Shown piece by piece: positions 1 to 9,705 of a stretch of 29,114 bases of DNA. Positions within the stretch are counted from its first letter, which is position 1; the number at the start of each line of letters is the position of its first letter. The translations under genes and the position numbers were made by a program. The stretch lies in the NCBI RefSeq assembly GCF_000003605.2, contig NW_003130360.1, positions 444,252 through 473,365 on the forward strand, written 5' to 3'. A model generated the notes under the pieces. That model was not told the DNA's origin, searched no databases, and saw only the letters and a list, made by a program, of their open reading frames with translations. Source of the stretch: Saccoglossus kowalevskii (Eukaryota > Hemichordata > Enteropneusta > Harrimaniidae).

Positions 1-120
1 TGTGCGCCATTGACGCTGCAGTTCGGCGTCTTCTTCTGAGAGTTTTGGGTCTTTGTTTTCACCGCCGCCGGTTGCCAGGCGGTGAAAATGCCCGGATGTC
101 CGCCTCCGAGGATAGCAATA
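1..120 (-). other. CpG-rich edge, possible exon of a gene running off the left end
   Basis: These bases hold about a dozen CpGs, far denser than nearly all of the window. On the minus strand a frame stays open to the edge and reads like protein, including the stretch PKLSEEDAELQRQWRT. No ATG is available in that frame downstream of its nearest upstream stop, so it would need a splice acceptor near 105-120, and none is strong. It could be an exon of a neighbour divergent from SYCP3, or merely a CpG-rich promoter. I do not recognise the protein. Confidence 0.2.
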
Positions 121-140
121 TTTCTATTTATATTTTGTAG

Positions 141-400
141 TGATCATTTTCATTTCGATGTTTTTTTCGTTTAACGAGAACCTACATGCCACTCCCCCCC
201 CCTAAATTTTCAAATGGCTAACCCCAAACGTTTTAGCCAAAATACGAGGGCGCAGTTTCAGGATTTTGTCGTGTACATTTTTATTTTGATATATTTTTTT
301 AACGAGAACCTACAAGCCACCCATTCCCTAAGTTTTCAAATGGGCGACCTCAACGTTTTAGCCGAAATACGAGGACGTAATTTCAGGATTTGATAATTTC
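141..400. repeat. Tandem duplication of a ~128-bp unit
   Basis: Two diverged head-to-tail copies, about 141-270 and 272-400. Both contain AACGAGAACCTACA, then a C-rich run, TTTTCAAATGG, AACGTTTTAGCC and AATACGAGG, and end with TTTCAGGATTT in the same order. No coding frame is apparent. They lie between the CpG-rich left edge and the SYCP3 5' region. Confidence 0.75.
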
Positions 401-930
401 GACAGTATTGCCAATAATGCCATTGAATTTCAGCTATATCTCTATTATATGGCCCGGTCCGGCAGCTTTGTAATGCTCGCGGTTTCTCGCGCAGATTCAA
501 CGTCACATTGGGGTTTTGTTTTTGCCGCCATCAATAATGACCAAACAGCTGCGACCCAGCAGACGACATGGAACGTTTGTTGAACTTCATAACGTCTCAT
601 TAGCATATCAACGTTCGCAGATGAAAAAGAGTACACTACTTAGCATATGCGCTAATTTGTTTTTATTGTTCATTGTTAAAAGTAAAAATTGCGATTAAAA
701 TATGGCATATCTGACCATCTCACTTACAATGTGCTATTTTAAAACAAACATAAAAAATGCATTCGCTTTATGAAAATTAATGCGCGTCGCAAACCGCCGA
801 ATGAAAGAACTACTTTCAGATTTTAGCAGACATTACGTTTCTCTATTCCTGCAGTTATTTCTCATCAAAGTTTTGTGTTCAATTATATTTAAGTATATAA
901 TTTACTCATTACGTATATCACTGTTTTGGA
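401..930. other. Intergenic sequence upstream of SYCP3
   Basis: No convincing exon is visible on either strand. The only open frames are about 60 codons long and lack coding character. A small CpG cluster lies near 780-800. The stretch probably includes distal SYCP3 promoter, but I recognise no specific site. Confidence 0.4.
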
Positions 931-1093
931 TACATTGACGTTTGGACAGCGCCGACAAGTCAGTTGAAAATCTAGGTCAGTTTCTTCATTTCTAGTAAGC
1001 ATTTATAATCGTGAAAAAAAAACTATGAATTCTTGTATGTACTTGGAATTGATGGATTCCAGGCTATTCATTTTCTATCATATTGCATTTCAG
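931..1093 (+). promoter_or_regulatory. Candidate SYCP3 transcription start region, 5' UTR exon and 5' intron
   Basis: Just before the SYCP3 start codon a clear acceptor (TTGCATTTCAG, ending at 1093) implies that the coding exon is preceded by an intron. A good donor, CTA|GTAAGC, begins at 995 and would give a 99-base intron in the 5' UTR, with a non-coding first exon ending at 994. No TATA box is evident near a plausible start site. A TGACG half-site lies near 936. The intron is inferred from splice signals only. Confidence 0.4.
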
Positions 1094-1111
1094 ACTGAAT
1101 TCATTTGCACA

Positions 1112-4100
1112 ATGCCCAAGAAACAACCGCAGAAACAGCAAAAACCACAACCCGTTTCTGAGGAATCTGTGGAAGACGCATTTGATTTTGATGACGAAGA
1201 AGATAACCAACATGAAACAACTAGGGGTATGTCTTATAAAATATATATTATATAATTTATAGTTTGCTCTGTATATTATTGGCGACAAAAGTTAAATTTG
1301 TAATGCTGGTATCAAGTTATATTAATAGGGCTTATCTACAAGTATTTGAAAATTTGGAAGGGTTGTTTTAATTCAGTGTTTTTCTGCAAATATATTTCCA
1401 TCATTACATGTTTGTGTTTTGCCACAGTCTTATTATTTTGGTCTTGTTCCTCAAAACCCTCTAACATTTCGCCAAAAGCTCCCTTTTTAACCCCTTGAAA
1501 TGCTGATTACCTCTATAAAGACACAATAATTTAGCAACAGCACTGATATAACTCAAAAACACCTGTTTTACATATTCAGAAGATGAAACACCAACTGTTC
1601 CGTCAAGATCGGGAAAGAAAAGAGTGTACAATGAGCTAACTGATGATGTTGGGTAAGCTACCCTTGATTAACTCTTTTGAGATCCTGTAATCAAAAATAC
1701 AATGTTAAACACTTTTTTAAGTTTCCTTTTTTCTCACTGTTTCAGTGGTGAAGTCCATACCTTATTAGACAGATTTGGTTGTAAGTATATTTTATTATTC
1801 TAATTTTAGCTTCTCTGTCATCGAGATGACAGCTGTTCAAATAAGGTGATTGTCACTTGTCGTCTATTGCATTTTTGATTTCTGGTAAAAAAAATGCCAT
1901 TTTAAACTTCTTTTTGTGAACTACAAACCTGATTTGTTCATTTCATGCTGATATCATCAATTGTCTATTTTAGCAAATATTATATTTTTGAATCCTTCTT
2001 GAAACTTTACTAATCCGATTGCTTTGATATTTGAGGTGTATTAATTCTTTGTGAACAATTTGTTCTCGACTTGGCTGCCACAATGTTCTTGTAGGACAGC
2101 AAAGCTATTTTGATTGTCAGAACGCTTGTTAATATTAAAAGTTGTAATTTACTTAGTATTGAAGATATTACATTCTCTAATACTTGACTGTGTTTGTAAT
2201 GATCTCAGAGATTACTAAGTTTGCAAATTAGTTCATAATCCAATAAAAATTGTCATGTCAGCTTTGTTTTTGTAGTAGGTTTTTATGAATGTATTTTTTT
2301 CTTTTATTTATTATGTTTCACTTGGATAAAAAAAACTAATGTTTACATTTTCAGCTGATATAAGTAAATCAATAGTTGCCAAACGAAAACGCTTAGAACT
2401 ACTCACACAGCAGTCATTGAAGTGCAGCAATCGGAAGGTAGATGACATTTTCAAAGGTCAAAATGCTGAAAGGTAAATATATCTGTACAATATTCATTGT
2501 TTTGGTCAGAATTTGCTTGGCGATGTTAGAAAAAAACTTGTGTAAAAAGACCCTTTTCTGAACTTCAAGACCATTTCATATCACTATTATGTTATACATG
2601 AGAGCTTGACACTAAGGGAAATTGCCATTCAGTCGACTCAACAATATCCTACTAGCCTAACAGACTATGTATTAGTAAATATAGACAACGTAGTTTTCAG
2701 ACAAGTTAGTTTGAAAGTTAAAGTCAAATCCTAGTAGACCCATTTACATAGACCATAAAAATTGCTTTTTATAGTACCGGCAGGGGTAACTGTATTATCT
2801 TTTATAATGCATGTTTTCAGGCAGAGACTGAGTGATGAATACTGCAAGCAGGTGATGAATGTGTTTGAGCAGTGGGGTACAGACATCAATAAAATGAAAG
2901 ACCATGAGGATAAACTACAGGTAAGACTCCCTAACTTCAAGGAATTATATTCACAACTTTAATCAAACTGATATTCAAATGGATTACCTACCAGTGTATT
3001 AAAGAGGGTCGGCAAGGGGTATTTTCGTAAGCTGTAATCAATTGTTTTTATTTTCGTAATAATGTAATTTAAATAAACATGGGCAAAGTGTAAAATGTAA
3101 TCAGCTATTTTATTCATCCGTAATTTGTACAAAGATATTATTTTTTGTAAACATATAAAGCATTTTCCAAATTAAATGTTGTACTGTAAAATACTAAATT
3201 TTAGTTGAAATTAATTTTTGCTGAAAAAAAAAATTTTTTTGTTGAATGGAATTTTATTTGCACTGATTTTTGATTAGTTGAATGCAAAATATGGGAAAAA
3301 GTTATATTTGCTGGATTTTATTTTCACTAAATCATTACTTCAGATAAAATAGCAGAATAAAGTATTTTACAGTAATTTCCAATTTTGATTCTTGAACTAA
3401 AATTGTCAAAAATATTATAAAAACATAAAATATAATTAGGAATTGGCTCTAACTGTAAAGTGTAAAAACCTATTTAATTACTGTAAATGGAACTTTCGTT
3501 TTATTTCCTGTAAAAACGTGTAATGCCGTTTTTACTTCCTGTAACCTATACTAGCTATCCCCCCTTGCCCACCCCCATTAAACACAACATTGATTATTGT
3601 GCCATTGCTTTTTCATTGGTAGACATTATTTCGTCAGCAACAAAAGTTGTTTCAACAAGCCCGAATTGTACAAGGCCAAAGACTGAAAACTTTGAGGCAG
3701 CTGCATGAGCAGTATAGCAAGGTAAGGTGATGTTTCTGCAGTAATATCTACATCTCCATGCACTATTCAATATCTGCTATGGTTGGCATAAAACACCACC
3801 CAACCCTTTTCACGTAACAAGATGTTACCATTTTATGTATTTTATTTGATACAAAATTATAGACTGACTTTTTTTGTTTTGTTTTTTTTGGTCAGTTGAG
3901 CTATTTTTGCATGACATTGAAACTGTTCAATATTGCCAGATAAAATATCCTCATTACTGTTCTTTTTTTTTTCCAAGGGGATGACTGATTTGGAGTCTCG
4001 TCATCAAGATCAACATAGCAATGTACAAGTAGAACTTCGAAAAGAAATGAGCTTGCTTCAGAAGAAAATCCTAATGGATACAGTAAGTTTTACAAAAACA

Positions 4101-4345
4101 TTTTACTAATACATTTATAAATATCATTCAATCAATTTAATCTACTGATACTTTTGATTCAACAAGATATTAATAAATTTCAAAATTTCAATTGAAAGGA
4201 AGTGTTTTGAAATGTCTTTGTTGCACAGAGAGTACCCACACAAGTTCCATATGTTGTTTGTTTTAAAACTTAATTCTTCATTCGTCTACAGCAAAATCAA
4301 GAAATGGCTAATGTCCGTAAATCCTTACAGTCAATGCTGTGGTAA
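1112..4345 (+). CDS. SYCP3: Synaptonemal complex protein 3 (Cor1 family), eight coding exons
   Basis: Exons 1112-1226, 1580-1652, 1746-1780, 2355-2472, 2821-2920, 3623-3721, 3978-4082 and 4292-4345 join in phase through GT-AG introns into 232 residues; the human protein has 236. SYCP3 is a structural protein of the meiotic chromosome axis (axial and lateral elements). It assembles as antiparallel coiled-coil tetramers into fibres and binds DNA. Visible here are a Q/K-rich basic N-terminus (1-13), an acidic patch (about 21-32), LLDRFG then AKRKRLE (83-89), a helical coiled-coil region (about 75-225) with [20 protein letters not shown], and the hallmark C-terminus [10 protein letters not shown]. 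The human protein ends SMLF. The start is the first ATG after the 5' acceptor. The lowest-evidence exon is the 35-base exon 3, but its phase and residues fit the family. Expected expression is in germ cells in meiosis (family knowledge). Confidence 0.96.
3004..3577. mobile_element. Inverted-repeat-bounded insertion in SYCP3 intron 5
   Basis: The left end reads GAGGGTCGGCAAGGGGTA and the right end (about 3555-3577) reads roughly its reverse complement, CCCCCCTTGCCCACCCCC. Next to each end are TGTAA-rich and TTTTATTTTCG-like words that also pair in inverted orientation. This looks like a non-autonomous DNA transposon with no coding capacity. A second small MITE (3182-3374) lies inside it. Its right edge is about 45 bases from the exon 6 acceptor. 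Confidence 0.45.
3182..3374. mobile_element. MITE with TACTGTAAAATACT terminal inverted repeats
   Basis: A perfect 14-base inverted repeat, TACTGTAAAATACT at 3182-3195 and AGTATTTTACAGTA at 3361-3374, encloses 193 bases of T-rich sequence with words such as GCTGGATTTTATTTTCACT. Related elements lie at 7546-7756 and about 14537-14717. No coding capacity. It would be moved in trans by an unidentified transposase. Confidence 0.65.
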
Positions 4346-4503
4346 ACTTGCTGAAGATTAACAAAATATGAAATGTCATTCAGTTGGTTTTAATATGAAT
4401 TGTTGTAATTTGAATAATTTATATAGTATTTATGAATGTTTATAGTTGAATTGTTTTTGAAAATTGTTGTCAAGTTTTTATATGACTTATTTAATTAATT
4501 TAT

Positions 4504-4509
4504 AATAAA
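4504..4509 (+). terminator. SYCP3 polyadenylation signal
   Basis: AATAAA lies about 160 bases after the SYCP3 stop codon and is followed by TG/T-rich sequence (GTGATTCATGTTTTT), as expected of a cleavage and polyadenylation site. Confidence 0.65.
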
Positions 4510-4529
4510 GTGATTCATGTTTTTAATTC

Positions 4530-5050
4530 AGTTTTGTGTATATTGATTTTGTTACTATTAGCACATTTATTGAAATAGTGTGAATAACTTTGAACTTTAA
4601 TTTTGTATGATATTGTATTATCCTAAAAAAAAATTATGGATATGATTAATTGTAATATAAATATATAATGTCTTGACTGACTGCAAATGTATGCTTAGGT
4701 AAATTTGGGTCACATTAGTGTATTTCATTGAGAAAAAAATTATATCTAAAATGTGTGATCATGATGTAATATAAATCCAAATTATCTAAACATGCTGAAA
4801 AATACTCAAGTTATTCACATTGTCACTTTAAATTACAACCTTGATTGACCCATTAAGAAGAAAAGTTTTTAGAACACAAACAGTGCCAAAAGTTGGGCTA
4901 AATTTTTATTACAAGAATATGCACAGCAGAGTTACTTGAACAATCAAGACCCATTATATCAGCCACACCCAGATATTTAAATCTTATAATGAACAGCAAT
5001 TGATTTTCTGATATTTATTCTGAAAAAGATGTGAATATTGCAGTCGTCCA
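4530..5050. other. Intergenic, no gene seen
   Basis: AT-rich sequence after the SYCP3 3' end. I see no exon, RNA gene or clear repeat on either strand. Confidence 0.4.
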
Positions 5051-5053
5051 ACT

Positions 5054-5205
5054 ATAATAATAATATGAGGTTATTACGAGAATATCTCAAAGTATGCATG
5101 AAGACAGTACAGCTGGAGTATCGGCTGACGCACAGCAGAGGTCGATGCGTGGCGTACTGTCTGAGTGCATACTTTGAAGTATTCTCGTAATAACCTTATT
5201 ATTAT
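5054..5205. repeat. Long inverted repeat (fold-back), ~50-bp arms
   Basis: The left arm, 5054-5110, includes GGTTATTACGAGAATA, CAAAGTATGCA and ACAGTAC. The right arm, 5154-5205, is its reverse complement with a few mismatches, including GTACTGT, TGCATACTTTG and TATTCTCGTAATAACC. They flank a 43-base, relatively GC-rich spacer. The structure would form a long hairpin and looks like a fold-back MITE. An open minus-strand frame crossing it is a by-product. Confidence 0.85.
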
Positions 5206-5473
5206 ACATCTTTTCCTTCCAAGGATACATCATAGGAATGCCGAAATCCAAAAAGCTTAGAACAGAATCAGTGAACTTCTTTGTGTGGAGTCCGGTCAAA
5301 CCCTGATGGCAGCCATGTTTGTTTTTATTATTAGAGGACGCTTATGCGCGTAATCATTCCATATTTGGAATTCGCATTTCCATAAATGGTAGGATGAAAT
5401 ACCCCCGTAAAATACCCTCAAATTACGGCACGCTGTAACTTATGGCGTTACAGTGACAGATGTATAATAATAG
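5198..5473. mobile_element. Second inverted-repeat pair next to the fold-back
   Basis: TATTATTATACATCT (5198-5212) and AGATGTATAATAATA (5459-5473) are perfect inverted 15-mers enclosing about 245 bases. The left copy overlaps the right arm of the 5054-5205 fold-back. The interior contains a GTAATCATTCC stretch and a small hairpin (CTGTAACTTATGGCGTTACAG, about 5430-5450). It may be one composite element from 5054 to 5473 or two nested insertions. Confidence 0.55.
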
Positions 5474-5479
5474 TTTTTA

Positions 5480-8400
5480 TTGTCCTTCAAGGCCACATGC
5501 TCATGTGACATACATTGCACACAAGAGTAATATCCACATTCACAAAACTCATATGAGAGCTTCATCCCTGATCTGATTTGGTCGCCCAACTTTACCTAGT
5601 GTTAATTAACCCCTTGAGTGCCATAATGATAATTTGGAATAAAATAATAATTCATAATTCTTCAATGGCTACTGATTCTGATTGAAATTTTGTAGAAAAT
5701 ATTTTTAAAATGTGTGTATGATTACAAAAGCTTGCTTCTTAACAGGTGTTTGAATTACGCCCTCGTCGGGTGAAAGTGGTTAACCTCTGACCTGTTTCAA
5801 TGTTGTGTTGACAATACTATGCAACGGCATACATCAATACGTGGTGTTTGTATTGTATTGCTGAATAGGTCAGGTCAATAAACAGTGAGTTGCAGATACT
5901 CCTTGTCGTCCATCGAACAGGTACGTAGTGACGCCTGAGTTATTCTGTTATGAATAGTTTCGTAGTAGTTTTAGTACAAAGTTATAGGAAGTGTCTAGTC
6001 TATAGTATCGCACAAAAGTCAGTAGACCATATTCTGTTGTGAACACCTGGGTGAATTTAACCATGGAGGTAGAAAAGATGATAATGACACTATTGGGCTT
6101 ATCCAATGCTAACTTTGTAGACAAGTTGTGTTCTCTTCTATCAGGGGTTCAAAAGGTTATTTTTTTTGTTTATGCGAGTTCACGAAATGAGTATCGATAA
6201 TTTCCCGGGAAATAAACGTTTGAACAGAGGGACTGTGGTTTGAAGCGGTCCTGGTGGTATTGATAACGAGGTCCGTGGAGTATGATTAAAAGTTTGTGGA
6301 AGACATGGAGATAAAAAAAAAAAACTCCATGGGAAGTCAAAGAGTACATTAATACCAAGAAAGGTGTGAATGAATGGCGCCATGCAATGGAATGTCACGC
6401 AATTCACAGTCTAGTGATGATTAATTCAGGAGATTCAACGAAAACACAATGGGTATATATTCGCCCCCAAACCATCGATCTCTATTTCTATTCACTTTGA
6501 TTTGTTTGTATGCTAAATATTTTGTTCCTTGATTTCCCATCAATGAACCATAAACCTAGAAACCATGCGTTATATACCCACGCTGGTCCACGATTGATTG
6601 TTTCCATGGCCCTTAATACCGTTCTTGCTCCGCCTTCAAGCGTACAATTTAATTGAATCATGGACTTTATAGGAAAGAGGAAATGAAAGTCTTATTTCCT
6701 CATTGCCTATTATTCATTCAAGCAGCTAAAATGTATTTGTATGGTATATAACTGTAGATCATCATACATCACCTTGCAGCTGGTGATACACTGGAAATAG
6801 AACATGTAGCATATGTCAACAAGTCTAAAATTTGCATAAAATTTCTGTTAATAATAATAATCAGAAAGGAAGTTATTGTCTGTGTACAATAAGAGAATAA
6901 TGCATGTAGTATTTCAATTGTATTAGCATGTGTGAAAAGGTCTGATTAACGATGTAGTTTATGCAATAATAAAAAGAAAATTATATAATCTTTACCCTTC
7001 ATTACACTACTATAACATCCAAGGGATACAGTATGGTAATCATATAACACCTGCATAATTGAGGATTTAATTTCAGTTTATTATTATTATTATTATCATC
7101 AGACAGGTATAAACACAAACAACAGGGAGCTCAGATTCATACTGCAGGTAACCAGCCTAAAATCATTCATCACTGTAAGTATTTCATTTTGTATCTTATC
7201 AAGTACTAGCTGTAAGGTTAATTATTATGCCACGTTAGTAAAATATTAATTATAAAAGGCTGCAACAGAAAGTTACAATACAGATATGATTGGCCACGTC
7301 TCCATGGTTTGATTAAAAATTCTTCTATAGTCTCATGTGCAGAATATAATACCACAGACGAATCAATGTCAAATAGTGTATTTTGTTCAGCTTGCCAAAC
7401 TTTAGTTGTGGCTAAGCATTGCCAAGCAACCTACAAAATAATTCCAGGGACTGATATATTTTTCTTGTCATAAATTTAAAACATTATTAGATGATTCAGA
7501 CATGTTTGATGCACTGTATTATCTAATGTGTGTTAAGATCTAAAATACTGTAAAATGATTAATTTTCACTGGGTTTAAATTTCGCTGATTTACTATTTCA
7601 GGCATATTCAGTGGGTTTTAAATTCACGGTTTGATCATTTAGATAATGTGTTCTATAATAAATTTTACATATTTACTGGGTTTTAATTTATCACATTTTC
7701 CAGTCAGCGAAATAAGCAAAATTAAAACCCATTGAATAATTAACCCTTTTACAGTATCTCAACCTTGTCAGTGAATTTATTAAAAGTAGTACTATAGCAA
7801 GCAGATGAAATAAAATTTGATTGATCTGAAAAATACAATGTCAATTTACTTTTGACAATTTTTAATAAATTTCAAGGCCTTATATTTACTGGAATTTTGT
7901 TTCTGTTTATTGTGTGTTATTTATTCATAGATAGCCTGAGTAAAACCCAACACCCTAAAACCTTGCTTGTACATTTCATTCCTTAATAACCCCATTCTAT
8001 TCAGGAGTATCCCAGTAAACTGAAATTCTTATAAATTTTCCTGCAAATATTTTTTAATAAATATTTTAAATCCTTTTTAAATCTCTAAATGACATCTTTC
8101 ATATTGTATAGTAATTCCACCAATTTATATTTCCCCAAAATACATAATTTTAGGGAATAAAGTTCTTGCATTTATTTTCTAGTGAATTTATAACAGTGAT
8201 GTTGTTATTTTATTCATTATTTGTGCCTAAACTATACATTTATTATTATTTTTAATAATTAATTCAAATAAAACTTTTAAAATAACCTTATTGTAGTCAT
8301 ATGTTGGTTTGCTACATCGAGCCATGCCTATTTCTATGCTACATACATTATACTGGTACTGATATACCATATTGCACGTCAGGAATCCAAAAATAGAATA

Positions 8401-8830
8401 GAAGCAAGAGGAAAACAGTATCTTTTATATGTGGGTAGGATATGGTCTGTATCTACTAGGCCTTGTCTTTTAAAAATGACTGAAGAGTGACAATTAGCTC
8501 ACCGAGAAACACTGTAGCAAGAGTTTTTTTTGAGAAGATTTTGTTCGCCTCCTTTGCGAAATGTTGCATAAGCAAATTGCTTGCCTTAAATAAAAGGTTA
8601 ATTACTGTGTATCTCATGTGACAGAATATTTTTTGGATGGGTTTAATAACATTAACCAGCCTGAAACAAAACCGAAAGTTAAAGTAGGTCATTTAATAAT
8701 AGATATTTCAAACGTTAAAAAATGACTGCATGAACAAAGTAATGTCAAGGAAATAGTGAAAGGAATTTATACGGGTTGCAATAAAGAAATGTAAATATAT
8801 TATTACTCCAATGTTTCTGATGACAATTTT
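5480..8830. other. Long intergenic stretch without a convincing gene
   Basis: Apart from the MITE at 7546-7756, I find no supported gene. A 45-codon frame with a good start context (ACCATGG, ATG at 6063, stop ending at 6200) begins MEVEKMIMTLLGLSNANFVD. It could be a retroelement gag remnant or chance, with no clear splice donor. An AATAAA at about 5878 and a CpG-containing stretch around 5750-5960 vaguely resemble a long terminal repeat, but no second copy is present. Confidence 0.35.
7546..7756. mobile_element. MITE, TACTGTAAAA family, second copy
   Basis: The left end TACTGTAAAATGATTAATTT and the right end AATTAACCCTTTTACAGTA (to 7756) are imperfect inverted repeats. The inner parts also pair: TCACTGGGTTTAAATTTCGC on the left against GCAAAATTAAAACCCATTGA on the right. 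About 211 bases, with no coding capacity. It matches the outer TACTGTAAAA of the 3182-3374 element and the inner CACTGGGTTTTAA motif of the ~14537-14717 copy. Confidence 0.7.
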
Positions 8831-8831
8831 T

Positions 8832-9200
8832 AGTTCTCGTTTGCACACAGTTTGAAAACTAGGACTAGTTGATTGATCTCTGCATGAATCCATGTGTGTG
8901 TACGTCAGGACTTATATTTTAGACATACCTGGATCAATTACGTTCAAATTTCACACATACATCATACATAATATTGTACATGTGCACATCAATTTATTTC
9001 ACAATCTGATTCAAGATGGCCAGATGGCGGCCATTTTTGTATTGAAATCAAGCATTTCTGATATTCCAGAACCAGATCTTGGCTGTTTACAGATGGATTT
9101 TGTTAAAACTTGGACAGACATATGCATGGGCATTTATGTCATGATCTGATTTCAGATAGCCCATTGGCAGCTATTTTAAGGCTAAAAATGCATCAAAATC
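8832..9200 (+). repeat. Hairpin-headed repeat element, copy 1 (diverged)
   Basis: The left end, AGTTCTCGTTTGCACACAG, followed by TTTGAAAACTAGGACT, is an eroded version of the hairpin at 18618-18652. The body follows in the same order as there: CACACATACATCATACATAAT, a GATTCAAGATGGCC unit with GGCGGCCATTTTTGT, then TGGCTGTTTACAGATGGATT. An 85-codon open frame across it is translated repeat, not a gene. Confidence 0.75.
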
Positions 9201-9209
9201 ACTAGTGGT

Positions 9210-9690
9210 AATTTTCATCGGACATGCTATATACATGAGCATTTGTGTCATAATTTTTCATATGTTTCCAAATAGCATAAACTGACACTCGCTTTTATCC
9301 TGTCTGTAATACAAGTGTGACAGTGGATCCATATTTCAGGTATTCATTGATGGATTTGGTTTAAGCTGTTAAAATGTATTACATTTTGAGAGATTGCGTG
9401 CACACATCAGAAGACTTACAATGTATGGATATGTACTCAAAAGTATACTTTCATTAAAAAACAACAGAGACTGTGTCATGTCATAATTTGTTTTTTAATA
9501 CCTGATTCATTTTTTTTTTTTAAATACATAATATAATAATTTATAATAATTTTGTGAAAACAAAAATTTAAAAGTCAAGTTTAGGTGATCCGTCCTAAAT
9601 ATGTATACCAAATCTGTGTTGTATTTCAATAAATCATTTATTATAAATTATGTTTTCATGCACACAGATTTGTAATAAATTCAGCTGTAG
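9210..9690. other. Intergenic sequence before the tetraspanin, with probable 5' UTR end
   Basis: AT-rich, with no exon before the tetraspanin start. A plausible acceptor (TAATAAATTCAG, ending near 9683) suggests that the coding exon follows a 5' UTR intron. The upstream non-coding exon and promoter were not identified. Confidence 0.3.
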
Positions 9691-9705
9691 CAACAGACTG
9701 CCACC

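Noticed and set aside
5747-6062. Possible LTR with gag-like ATG downstream (ATG 6063)
   Set aside because: No second LTR copy, no clear primer-binding site, and only 45 codons before a stop. Kept as a remark only.
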